Shown: positions 8,301 through 15,397 of the stretch, piece by piece | Layout: each line of letters starts with the position of its first letter | Position numbering within the stretch: position 1 is the stretch's first letter | DNA from: Planctomycetota bacterium | GTDB lineage: Bacteria > Planctomycetota > Phycisphaerae > SM23-33 | Direction of reading: 5' to 3' | DNA length: 64,000 bases | Assembly (NCBI GenBank): GCA_022705325.1 | Contig: JAKJER010000013.1 | Span: 1 to 64,000, forward strand | Position numbers and translations under genes: made by a program | Notes under the pieces: model-generated | Seen by the model: only the letters and a program-made list of their open reading frames with translations | The model's database searches: none | Told to the model about the DNA's origin: nothing

Positions 8301-10453
8301 CGTACGTGATCGATTGTGTGCCAGAGCGTGAAGACCTTGGATGCCTCCAGTTGATCACGTCGACCAGCAATCTCGAGGAAGTGCGCAGGCTGCTCGACGC
8401 TGCGCTGGACCAGATGGGTCTGAGCCATTCGCGGAGGAACGCGGAGTTCCTCATGTGGCACCTCAAGGCGCTCAGCGGTCGCCTGGCAATCCGCCTGACT
8501 GGCCAGAAGGCCCCAACGTCGGAGCTGATCGCGCTGGCGCTGTCACATGCTTATGCGAGCCAGTCCAGAGGCGACAGCCTATGCTGGCCGTCGCTCCGTG
8601 ACGGATTCATCATCCCCGTGGACGACGTTCAGGACTTGCTGCCACCAGTTAAGGTCCCAGACGGCGAATCCGAAGAGGAGCCCGCACGCGCCGTTCGGCC
8701 CGACCTGTTGTATGTGCGGCTCGTTCCGCGGGGTGGGCTGGAATTCAAGTTCATCGAGGTCAAGTACCGGCGACACCTGCGCGACGCCCGCAGCCCTGAG
8801 CTCGTCCGCGGCGTTGACGAGCAGATCGGGGGGCTGACCAAGCGATGGCACGCCTGGTATTCTGGCGAAGACATCGCGCCTCCCTTCCGAGCTACACGTC
8901 GCGCCAAGTTGGCACGGGTCCTTAGATTCTACACCGACAAGGCGAGGCGGCATGCAGATGATACGCAAGGATTGTCTGCCGAATCTCATCAGGCTCTCCT
9001 TTCCGAGATCGACCGGATGGTCGAAAAGGGATCGGATTACGACTTCGCAACAGAAGAAGCCAAGGGCTTGGGATGGATATTCTGTCCCGAATACGCGGGT
9101 CAGGAGCCGTTGGACATCGCTCACAATGACTGGGATGCCCGGATCTTCCTCTTTGGTCCGCGCCCACTGCCTGACGGGCCGAATCCATTCGCGCAGCCAG
9201 ACCCCGGACCGGCGCCTGTGAAGCCGCCCAACGAACTCCCCGCCGAACCATCTTCTCAGGCTCAGGTCACGATACCACCGCATCTAGGTGATGCAGGGGC
9301 AGACCCCAGTTCAGTCGTGCCGCCTCTCAAACCAGCCGATTTGCCGGAGGCTGCTACAGGAACATCCCCGACAACCGCGAAAGTGATCGCGCCTGAAGAC
9401 CATGATGTCGACATCGTTCTGGGTAAGGACCTGCTCAGTGGCGGCGATGTCTCCTGGTCCATATCGATAAAGGGAAACCCTCACCTGCTTGTAGCTGGTC
9501 TTCCGGGCATGGGCAAGACGACATGCCTGCTCAACATGGTCCGTCAGATGGTGGCTGGAGGCATCCGCCCCATCGTATTCTCGTACCACGAGGACATCGA
9601 CGAACGTCTTGCTTCGGCTGTCGGCAGTATACGCTTTATTGACTTCCAGGGACTCGGTTTCAATCCCCTGGAAGTGATCGATCGGCAAAGCCGGCTTGGA
9701 TACTTGGACGTAGCAGGAACCCTGCGAGACATCTTTGTAGCCATCTTCCCCGAACTGGGCGATATTCAAGGAGAGCGGATACGCAGCGCTCTCAAACAGA
9801 GCTTCGTGGAGGCCGGGTGGGATGCTGACGGCGACACGCGTGAAATCACAAGAGAGCCTTCCTTCAAGCGGTTCTTCGAGATTCTGAAGGCACACCCCAA
9901 ACCAGATCGAGGGCTGCTGACGCTGCTGGCGAGACTTGGCGAGCTGGCCGACTACGGGTTCTTCGATTCGACGGAACACCAAGAGAGCCTCTGGGATAGT
10001 GATCAGCCGACCATCATCCGCATCCACAAGACCCAGAACGAGGTGCTTCAGAATGCGTTCGCGTCTCTGGTATTCTACAAACTGTATAAGGACATGTTCC
10101 GACGGGGGACGCAGGGGAGAATCACGCATGGGGTCATTTTTGATGAGGCCCATCGCGCCGCCCGCCTTACGCTCATCCCCACGATGGCGAAAGAGTGCCG
10201 GAAGTACGGGATTTCCCTCGTGCTGGCATCGCAGGAGGCAAGGGACTTCCACTCATCGTTGTATTCGGCAATAGCCAACTATCTGGTTCTGCGAGTTACG
10301 GAAGCAGACGCCAAGGTGCTTGTAAGAAACGTCTCCACTTCCGATCAGGAACGAGCATTGATCGACAGAATAAAACAGATGGAGAAGTATCGGGCACTGT
10401 ACTTCACCGAGCGACAGAAGAAACCTAGCGTGGTATCGCTGCTACCCGAATGA
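5387..10453 (+). CDS. DptH-like giant nuclease/HerA-type ATPase
   Basis: 1,688 residues from GTG 5387, which follows CAGGAGGAG at 5371-5379 and lies inside the end of the preceding gene. The N-terminal ~1,050 residues have no motif I can name. Residues ~1100-1130 contain Asp1106, then Glu1124-Val-Lys1126 in FIEVKYR, the spacing expected of a PD-(D/E)XK nuclease core. A Pro-rich linker (~1260-1330) leads to a HerA/FtsK-like ATPase with Walker A GLPGMGKTT (from 1371) and Walker B VIFDEAHRA (Asp1586, Glu1587). Size, order and ATPase type match DptH, the large subunit of phosphorothioation-dependent restriction. No dndBCDE genes are in the window. An effector acting downstream of the kinase-ATPase is an inference. 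It is the last gene of the operon. Confidence 0.65.
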   Translation: MWTDLHAKLLCRAIERLLGAGEKGTMAFVRCLPPHVVDAMAKDSLFSPEGWNVHRVADVNDSALRTITADEAVELRESKAAPVLLLVDVGTAGAGMDGIYSAARELHERDLFKEAISIAGREVTRARSADERRLAELAIKKARGRGQQRALPPWKEFDFLVNVAWAGAYPGELLYHLGLWPVSGGTGAAVDDVIEMSRRFVERLLGSASAGQTPGQRIATLKLREPTKEQLTDMERLLRDAATLPLQTAVELLENRRHLWIGALRLEQASLTIRAIDLVPWYDNKGKLAKWSGLLEQEDDEAPPELVLDPDADKNGSYSKLEVRWRALPDQLEKGSVTYRATIITDMEEELASREVAHSGKKDEKCRFSNDDFGMLNEGALVSAKVVVSVVGSADVEPQTSEEFQIRFGPRPPGEPAGVGRKVRTFSEGLIELDDAATASAMAVSVDPLPVDNKGYLVLRTPERSKTYRVFSPPLLREIERSWTDNGGAIGRWRVKVRASGARAGAVDFVSFDKPLGGSTTGWDRACAASRKMSERFGARGGCGQVYDQSSKAFEVIFREYLLAWAVILEAGAPQLALANTVEVQSLSGRTIGLIVLPSHPLRVAWHVAYDNLVLHSAFEADLPPKDIRDEFAVLDGAMFPGFLPGLDSSSTFVFADTLGFHAVGMVADNDKEPKAALAILTRALGDAEGAESAPTVGRQSSQILGEEILKYIRCHNESRFLQIHAMRAGDGLTVARSLGHVQRNLRKADDPPAADDPQEPATSFVLELYPSEEQRVVAGRFIAEAREKRRTGAGILGEEDRWMLESVSLPGGISLPRLRWARKDGDPASAAHLAVAFDTFNSRVCSDPDGASQHKRPFYVYGLLSFFDRQYTSTPSPLWHNRCPDGSDGEKHPADRSHTDRLARLLQITHGCVTRNLGASGSLVLKAEISPEKALDLQKLHKLCDWVITLDRNAGMEYFDSPRDNRDIYDAYVIDCVPEREDLGCLQLITSTSNLEEVRRLLDAALDQMGLSHSRRNAEFLMWHLKALSGRLAIRLTGQKAPTSELIALALSHAYASQSRGDSLCWPSLRDGFIIPVDDVQDLLPPVKVPDGESEEEPARAVRPDLLYVRLVPRGGLEFKFIEVKYRRHLRDARSPELVRGVDEQIGGLTKRWHAWYSGEDIAPPFRATRRAKLARVLRFYTDKARRHADDTQGLSAESHQALLSEIDRMVEKGSDYDFATEEAKGLGWIFCPEYAGQEPLDIAHNDWDARIFLFGPRPLPDGPNPFAQPDPGPAPVKPPNELPAEPSSQAQVTIPPHLGDAGADPSSVVPPLKPADLPEAATGTSPTTAKVIAPEDHDVDIVLGKDLLSGGDVSWSISIKGNPHLLVAGLPGMGKTTCLLNMVRQMVAGGIRPIVFSYHEDIDERLASAVGSIRFIDFQGLGFNPLEVIDRQSRLGYLDVAGTLRDIFVAIFPELGDIQGERIRSALKQSFVEAGWDADGDTREITREPSFKRFFEILKAHPKPDRGLLTLLARLGELADYGFFDSTEHQESLWDSDQPTIIRIHKTQNEVLQNAFASLVFYKLYKDMFRRGTQGRITHGVIFDEAHRAARLTLIPTMAKECRKYGISLVLASQEARDFHSSLYSAIANYLVLRVTEADAKVLVRNVSTSDQERALIDRIKQMEKYRALYFTERQKKPSVVSLLPE

Positions 10454-10860
10454 TCCGCCGAGACGACTCTGGCCTGCTTGCATTGGGTCTTCCGTCCCGC
10501 GTCACGTTTTACGCGCTTTACACCGCTAGCCGCTAATCTGATCTTGATCCGCGACAACAGCACGCACACCGTAACCGTAACTGACTCGACGACAATATGT
10601 TACGCCTTTTGCTGTCGTTTGAAACCCGACCGAATCGGGGAGATCTGGCCAAAGGCAAACAGACCTTTGGCCATTTCGCTGGGGCAAACGCCCGCCTCCA
10701 ACCGCTCTCCGAACCATCGCTCGCAACGTAAGTCATGGAAACCCGTTACGGCATGCCCCCCCCGGCCGAGCCCTGCCACAGGCCATCCTCGCTTTGTTAA
10801 CCAGGAGAGCGGTCGCTGAGCGCGTCTTCCTAGCGATCTCGAACTCTCGGCCCCGCCGCC

Positions 10861-10921
10861 GGCTTGCTGGTTAACAGGAGGGTAGCAAACGGGCGCCCTG
10901 TCCGGCGTTGTTTGCTGCCGC
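10861..10921 (+). repeat. 61-bp imperfect direct repeat, copy 1
   Basis: Aligns without gaps to 23903-23963 with about 50 of 61 identical bases, sharing the core TAACAGGAGGGTAG. Both copies are non-coding and in the same orientation. They enclose about 13 kb that includes a serine recombinase. Confidence 0.75.
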
Positions 10922-11050
10922 GATGATCTCAATGGGAACTTCCTCTTGCTCTTGCTTTCTAGACGATCTATTGGTCATCGAACTCTCGTTCCTTCGCGCA
11001 CAGCTGTCGGGGGGAAGGTAGGCTGGAGTTGCTAGTCAAACGGGGACAGA

Positions 11051-11102
11051 CCACAAGGCCCAAAAACAGCGTGCCGGGGATGGGACTCCTGGTACCGGGG
11101 GT
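11051..11102 (+). repeat. 52-bp imperfect direct repeat, copy 1 (left of TAC module)
   Basis: Aligns without gaps to 12963-13014 with about 42 of 52 identical bases, sharing GATGGGACTCCTG. The two copies lie on either side of the toxin-antitoxin-chaperone genes in the same orientation. Confidence 0.7.
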
Positions 11103-11411
11103 AATCGAGTTGCCCCAGCAAGCGACGAATGCTCAAACTGGCGCAAAACTTTCCGTAAACCCTATTCATGTCCGGAAGAACTTGTGTAGCCCGCATCAAC
11201 TGCGCGCTCAGCGTGCGATCCGGAGTACTGGAGGCGGGTCGAAAATGGGAAGCTGAATATTGGCCAACAGGCCCTTCGACCGGCCCGCCGCCGCGTTCAA
11301 CAACGCCCCGTATGTACCAAGCGATGCTGCCGATAGACCGGCCAATGTTACCTGGCCCGTGTCAATCCTCCTTCCTGGCCGAGCTCCCAAGAGAACGACT
11401 AGAGAATGCGA

Positions 11412-11918
11412 TCATGTCGGGTTGGACGCCACGGCCTGGTTGTCCGGCTTGTTGTTCGCATTGGCACCGACCTTAAGAGAGGGAACCACCAGTGCCGGCA
11501 ATCCCATGCGATTGCTGGAGCTCTGCACAAATTCCCGCCAATACGGCCATGCGTTGTAGATCCCGTTCATGCGGCCGAATGCGTCCAAGTGTTCTTGGCT
11601 GAATTCGCCAGCTTTTGGCGTCTTGTAGGTGAGGGATAACTGCGCACAGATCTCGCAACACGGTTTGGGTGCATCGCCCTCTTCCGGTCGCGCTTCCATA
11701 AGGAAGTCTGCCAAGACAACGATGCAGGGCTCGTTCGCAGTCTCAGCGCGGACGCGAGTCCGGTACTTGAACTCAACGGTTGTAGGTTCCAGGCTAAAGC
11801 TCTCGTCCCTGGTAGCAGAGAACTGGAGAAAAGTCACTTCGGCGATTTCCACAGTAGCTGCCACTTCAGTCACGAGTGACATCAGCCTAGACCGCTCTGG
11901 TTTATTATTGGTAGCCAT
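11412..11918 (-). CDS. SecB-like chaperone of a TAC module
   Basis: 168 residues. The C-terminal pattern NAWPYWREFVQ followed by GLPALVVPSLKV matches the conserved end of SecB (PYxRExI...FPxLxLxP), and the N-terminal half fits a SecB-fold chaperone. ATG 11918 begins three bases after the stop of the antitoxin gene, and the order toxin, antitoxin, SecB is that of HigBA-SecB toxin-antitoxin-chaperone systems (as in Mycobacterium tuberculosis Rv1955-1957). In that family the chaperone binds a C-terminal extension of the antitoxin and protects it from aggregation and degradation. It is therefore more likely a dedicated TA chaperone than the general Sec export chaperone. The C-terminal ~20 residues are polar and look disordered. 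Confidence 0.82.
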   Translation of the reverse strand: MATNNKPERSRLMSLVTEVAATVEIAEVTFLQFSATRDESFSLEPTTVEFKYRTRVRAETANEPCIVVLADFLMEARPEEGDAPKPCCEICAQLSLTYKTPKAGEFSQEHLDAFGRMNGIYNAWPYWREFVQSSSNRMGLPALVVPSLKVGANANNKPDNQAVASNPT

Positions 11919-11921
11919 GTA

Positions 11922-12326
11922 TCACCCGGCCATCTTTGTTCGATCCGGCAAGCCCAAGGCTTTTGCCTCGGGCCCTCGGGCTTGCCGCGTATTCCAACTG
12001 TTCAACTCAGGCTTCTGGTGCCACACTCGAAAAGTAACGTCGTGCCACTCCTCATCCGAGGTTATGCTTCGCGAAGACACGACAAGCGACATACCCAAGT
12101 GGAACATCACGTCAGCGATGCTGCGGAGAGTCATGTTTCTCCGTCCATCCAGCATTTGCGTAACATTGGGCTTGCTCGTTTTGAGCTTGCGAGCCAGATC
12201 GGCCTTGGAGACACCTTGCTCTTCCATGAGCCTGCTGATCAATTCCGTGACCTCGAAGATGGCTCGTTCCTGCTCGAACACTCTCTGACCGTCCGGAGTG
12301 CTGGTGAGTCTCTGAATCAAGGTCAT
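11922..12326 (-). CDS. XRE/HigA-type antitoxin with possible chaperone-addiction tail
   Basis: 134 residues. An XRE helix-turn-helix lies at about 40-85 (KADLARKLKTSKPNVTQ, then a recognition-helix region). The ATG overlaps the toxin stop as ATGA, as expected for a co-translated toxin-antitoxin pair. About 50 residues follow the DNA-binding domain, with three Trp and a VWH motif; in TAC systems this position holds the chaperone-addiction segment recognised by SecB. It is expected to bind the toxin and to repress the operon, probably at the GTTAAT-N6-ATTAAC palindrome upstream of the toxin. The helix-turn-helix is seen directly; chaperone dependence is inferred from the adjacent SecB gene. Confidence 0.85.
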   Translation of the reverse strand: MTLIQRLTSTPDGQRVFEQERAIFEVTELISRLMEEQGVSKADLARKLKTSKPNVTQMLDGRRNMTLRSIADVMFHLGMSLVVSSRSITSDEEWHDVTFRVWHQKPELNSWNTRQARGPEAKALGLPDRTKMAG

Positions 12327-12739
12327 GCTTTTTGTCCTTTCGATCTCAGCTTATTCACACGTTTTCTGTCATCCGCCATCACGGCTACCGCGACCTGCAA
12401 ATCCGACTTGCGCCACTTGTTGGACTTCTTTACTAAGCCGTGGGTCAAAACGAAGTCATTTCCGTCGCGGAAACATGGCAGCCGATGCTGATGTCTCTTA
12501 AACGACCATATGTCGCCTTCTTCATGCCTAAAGTGCTCCTTGTTGGATATCCGTCCGTCTTGGCAGATTCTCTGGAAAAGCGGTGCAAACTTCTGGAGTG
12601 TCGCAATGTCTGTCCGTTCTAGCTTCTCTATGAACTCCTTCGCCGGCGAGTTCCCGTTCTCTTTGACAGCACACACCACCGAGCCCCGTGGGCCCCGGTG
12701 AACGATGAACCTACCCTTACTATCGACCGGGAAAGGCAT
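12323..12739 (-). CDS. RelE/HigB-family toxin (Gp49-like)
   Basis: 138 residues from ATG 12739. The sequence resembles the RelE/ParE-superfamily Gp49-like toxins: an EFIEKLERTD helix, GRISNKEHFR, DIWSFKRHQHRLPCF and FVLTHGLVKK. Such toxins typically cleave mRNA at the ribosome. ATG 12739 is preferred because a promoter (12759-12787) and palindrome (12743-12760) lie directly upstream and would fall inside the coding region if ATG 12772 or TTG 12787 were used. No clear Shine-Dalgarno precedes 12739, whereas AAAGG precedes 12772, so the start is uncertain. Its stop overlaps the antitoxin start by 4 nt. The toxin-first order is typical of HigBA. Confidence 0.82.
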   Translation of the reverse strand: MPFPVDSKGRFIVHRGPRGSVVCAVKENGNSPAKEFIEKLERTDIATLQKFAPLFQRICQDGRISNKEHFRHEEGDIWSFKRHQHRLPCFRDGNDFVLTHGLVKKSNKWRKSDLQVAVAVMADDRKRVNKLRSKGQKA

Positions 12740-12742
12740 ATC

Positions 12743-12787
12743 GTTAATATATACATTAACTATAGCATCCATGCAAGCCTTTTTCAA
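12743..12787 (-). promoter_or_regulatory. TAC operon promoter and operator palindrome
   Basis: On the minus strand TTGAAA (12787-12782) and TATAGT (12764-12759) are separated by 17 bp. A perfect inverted repeat GTTAAT-N6-ATTAAC (12743-12760) starts at the -10 element and covers the expected start of transcription, an ideal place for autorepression by the antitoxin. Confidence 0.6.
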
Positions 12788-13499
12788 GAAAAAGCAGCGA
12801 TCATAACCACTTTAATGCAATTCGTTGCGACTCAGGCCGGGGGGCTATGGGAGAAGAAGTTCCTGACGGGGCCGTCTTGGTCGTGGGAAACGTCCTCTCG
12901 CCTGGTGGGCGAAGGTCACATGCCTTGGGATCAACCGGAAACGTTGGCCGATCGGCCACATACCCCAAGGCCGCAAAACAACGTGCCGAAGATGGGACTC
13001 CTGAACTCGGGGGTCCCCCCGCCCCCCTGGCTCTCCTCCGCCTCCCCGATCGCGCGAAACCGTCTCCCCCCAGCCTAGCCGCCGCGCACGAAAGAAACCG
13101 GTCCGCCCGCCGCCATACAGACCGAGGAAAGCTGCATCACCGCCGCCCCCTGGCGGGTGCCCCCGGCGCCTGATCGTCCACGACACCAACCCACTTGGTC
13201 ACCGACGATCCTGCCAAACGGGCCGACCTTGGACGCCCGCTGGCGACAGGCAGGCTAGTGTCACGGGTGACCGACCCTCGTTCACCGAGCCTTCGCTGGA
13301 GCCCGCTGCAGGCGCCAGGATGCCGTAGGATCGGCGATCTCCCCCAAGGCTCACCCCGGGGGGGGGGCTCCGGACGTGATCCCCCGCCCAGTGTCGAATT
13401 TCCCAAGGTGTCCAGGCCGACCAACCCCGCAGACGGATGTTAAAAGTCAGTATCGCCCCGTTTCGAGGCGGTTTTCAGCCTTTTCCGCAAGAGGAGTGG
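12788..13499. other. Intergenic region between TAC module and recombinase
   Basis: Very G+C-rich and without a convincing gene. It contains copy 2 of the 52-bp repeat (12963-13014) and a G10 tract (13358-13367). Several frames are open only because of base composition. Confidence 0.6.
12963..13014 (+). repeat. 52-bp imperfect direct repeat, copy 2 (right of TAC module)
   Basis: Partner of 11051-11102; same orientation, no gaps, about 81% identical. Confidence 0.7.
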
Positions 13500-13532
13500 T
13501 TGCCGGAATGTATACTCTCGTCTATAATAGAC
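13500..13532 (+). promoter_or_regulatory. Sigma70-type promoter with palindrome for the serine recombinase
   Basis: TTGCCG (13500-13505) and a consensus TATAAT (13523-13528) are 17 bp apart. The -10 sits inside the inverted repeat GTCTA-TAA-TAGAC (13520-13532), a likely binding site for the recombinase or another repressor. The ATG is 38 nt downstream. Confidence 0.7.
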
Positions 13533-13569
13533 AACGAACATTACGCGGTGCAGGGTAAGGAGAACCGAC

Positions 13570-14166
13570 ATGGCCAAGAGCACAGTTCACGCATACGTCA
13601 GAGTCAGCACGCAGGCTCAGGACGAGACCCTCCAGGTGAGGGCTATCAAGCGGTGGGCGGACGCCCACGGGCACGAGGTGAAGTGGCACCGCGACCGCTT
13701 CACGGGCAAGACGATGAGCCGACCAGGTTGGAGCACGCTGGAGACGGAGATCCGCCGGGGGCGGGCCCAGGTCGTGGTAGTCTGGAAGCTGGATCGGCTC
13801 GGCCGCACGGCCAGCGGGCTGCATCAGCTCTTCGACGAGCTGGTCGAACGCCATGTGAAACTGATCTCGCTTACGGAGGGGTTTGACCTGTCTAGCGCTT
13901 TCGGAAGGCTTGTAGCGGGCGTTCTAGCCTCCGTAGCGGCCTTCGAGACTGAAGTCCGGGCAGAGCGGGTCAAGGCGGGCCAAGAGGCGGCCAGACAAAG
14001 GGGGAAGCGTTGGGGCGGCAGCAAGCCGGGCTGGACTAAGCTCTCCCCTGAGCAGATCGAGGCGATCCGCATGATGCGGTCGGCGGGGAAGACGCAGGCC
14101 GCCATCGCCGAGACCCTCGGGATAACCCGTCAGACGGTAGCCAGACTGTTAAAGCCGCAAGTCTAA
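13570..14166 (+). CDS. Serine recombinase, resolvase/invertase family
   Basis: 198 residues, the normal length for small resolvases and invertases. The N-terminal catalytic domain starts with AYVRVST, whose Ser13 is the expected nucleophile. The family pattern VWKLDRLGRT follows at ~75-85, then EGFDLSSAFGRL and the long E-helix FETEVRAERVKAG. A C-terminal helix-turn-helix (GKTQAAIAETLGITRQTVARLL) binds DNA. AAGGAG (13557-13562) precedes the ATG. It would cut both strands at crossover sites through a phosphoserine intermediate. It is the only recombinase in the window and lies between the two 61-bp repeats, so it may have shaped this island. Whether it acts as a resolvase or an invertase cannot be told from sequence alone. 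Confidence 0.92.
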   Translation: MAKSTVHAYVRVSTQAQDETLQVRAIKRWADAHGHEVKWHRDRFTGKTMSRPGWSTLETEIRRGRAQVVVVWKLDRLGRTASGLHQLFDELVERHVKLISLTEGFDLSSAFGRLVAGVLASVAAFETEVRAERVKAGQEAARQRGKRWGGSKPGWTKLSPEQIEAIRMMRSAGKTQAAIAETLGITRQTVARLLKPQV

Positions 14167-14581
14167 TTGCCTATTCATGTTGGCTCAAGTGTATCGCCGC
14201 CGAATAGCGTTGTCGTGGCGGTTGGACATTCCCTCACCAGCCGCTGACCCGTCCAGATGGCCGAGATCGCCTTTTGGGCACTCGGCGTCTTCTGGTCCTA
14301 GAGCGGTCCACGACCACCCGAAACCACACGGCGGTGGTCCAAAATGTCGGGCCCTTGCCGCTACTGGACTTGCGAATCGAGTGACGGAGGCTTGATCGAT
14401 GCTGCCCTAGTGGCTGACGGCGTTGTTGGTAATGCTTCACGAGCTCTTGTCGACGCGGCGAGACTCGCACAGCCGCTTGCCGTGCCGTTAAGTTAAGTGT
14501 AACATGCTCGGAGAGAGGCCACCAAGCAGCCGTTCCTCCTCGTCATCTAAGGTGCCCTCGACTACGCAAAGGATACGAATA
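14167..14581. other. Intergenic region, nothing recognised
   Basis: About 415 bp with no supported gene, repeat or terminator. The only signal is AAAGGAT just before ATG 14582, the presumed ribosome binding site of the next gene. Confidence 0.55.
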
Positions 14582-15328
14582 ATGGCTTACGACCCGAACA
14601 AGCCAAAACCCGATGCTGGCGTTGTAGATGTACCCCTGACCGCTTCGTTCAACTTGATCGCACCGAGGCCGGTTGCCATTCTGAGTACGATGCGTCATGG
14701 CGACGATGTGGTGCCGGAACAGGCCTTCCTGAATATGAAAGGCTTCTCCTATGATCGGCGGGCAGATTATGACGCCGCGCCCATGTCAACTCTGACACTT
14801 CTGAGCAAGCGGCCGCCTGTTCACACGATTGCAATTACCCGCTCACGTAAGAGCTATGCGAACATCGTGGCCACAGGGGAAGCCGTAGCCAATTTCTTCC
14901 TCACGACGCAGGAATATGTTGAGCGGCTCTATCTGCTATCGGATGGCAACTACCGGACAGGCAACGCCAAACTGAGGGACAGCGGTCTGTTGCTCCAAGA
15001 CTCGCGAATGCTCAAGGTGCCGATCTTGTGCGAGGCCGCTGCGTGGATCGAGTACAAACTGGTTCAGATAATCGATGTTCCTGGATCCGAAAGGCCAATC
15101 ATTATTCTTAAGCCCATTGCCTCCTACTCGCGTGAAGCTGTCCTTGACTCACGGGTCTTTGTCTACCGCAACGCCACAGATTATCCGATGGGACATCTTG
15201 GCTCCAATGTATTTTCCGGGGGAGCCGAGGGGCGATATGTTGCTCGTCATATGAGCAGAGGAAAGGAGTTGACCCTAGAGCAGCACTGGGACTACTCCGA
15301 TGGTAAACCCTTCCTGAGTAGCAAATGA
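14582..15328 (+). CDS. Flavin reductase-like FMN-binding split-barrel protein
   Basis: 248 residues. The start LTASFNLIAPRPVAILST resembles the opening strands of the flavin reductase/FMN-binding split barrel, where residues of the RPVAIxST segment contact the flavin phosphate. The middle contains HTIAITRSRKSYANIVATGE, reminiscent of the family's Rx(S/D)T-N segment, and FFLTTQEYVERLYLLS. Such proteins reduce FMN/FAD with NAD(P)H or act as small flavoprotein oxidoreductases; the substrate cannot be named. ATG 14582 follows AAAGGAT; upstream in-frame codons back to 14504 have no ribosome site. It is monocistronic, with its 3' end facing the end of the phosphotransferase-like gene. Confidence 0.6.
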   Translation: MAYDPNKPKPDAGVVDVPLTASFNLIAPRPVAILSTMRHGDDVVPEQAFLNMKGFSYDRRADYDAAPMSTLTLLSKRPPVHTIAITRSRKSYANIVATGEAVANFFLTTQEYVERLYLLSDGNYRTGNAKLRDSGLLLQDSRMLKVPILCEAAAWIEYKLVQIIDVPGSERPIIILKPIASYSREAVLDSRVFVYRNATDYPMGHLGSNVFSGGAEGRYVARHMSRGKELTLEQHWDYSDGKPFLSSK

Positions 15329-15397
15329 CGCGTGCTGGCGTAAGTCACTCTATCGTCAGCGGATGGATGGCTCTCGGACGCCCACGCCGCATCATTA

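Larger units (their letters stand above)
10454..11411. other. Intergenic region downstream of the dpt-like operon
   Basis: No open frame here shows a start signal or recognisable protein. The stretch carries copy 1 of a 61-bp repeat (10861-10921) and copy 1 of a 52-bp repeat (11051-11102). A short GCTGGGGCAAAC-CCC block near 10678 recurs near 23571. It looks like decayed or boundary DNA between two accessory modules. Confidence 0.6.

Noticed and set aside
10478..10819. 113-codon plus-strand ORF after the dpt-like operon
   Set aside because: No ribosome site, no recognisable protein, in repeat-bearing intergenic DNA.
11029..11639. Several short plus-strand ORFs left of the TAC module
   Set aside because: They overlap the 52-bp repeat or lie antisense to the SecB-like gene, with no supporting signal.
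10861..13014. Integron attC sites flanking the TAC module
   Set aside because: The repeats lack paired RYYYAAC and GTTRRRY boxes and no tyrosine integron integrase is present.
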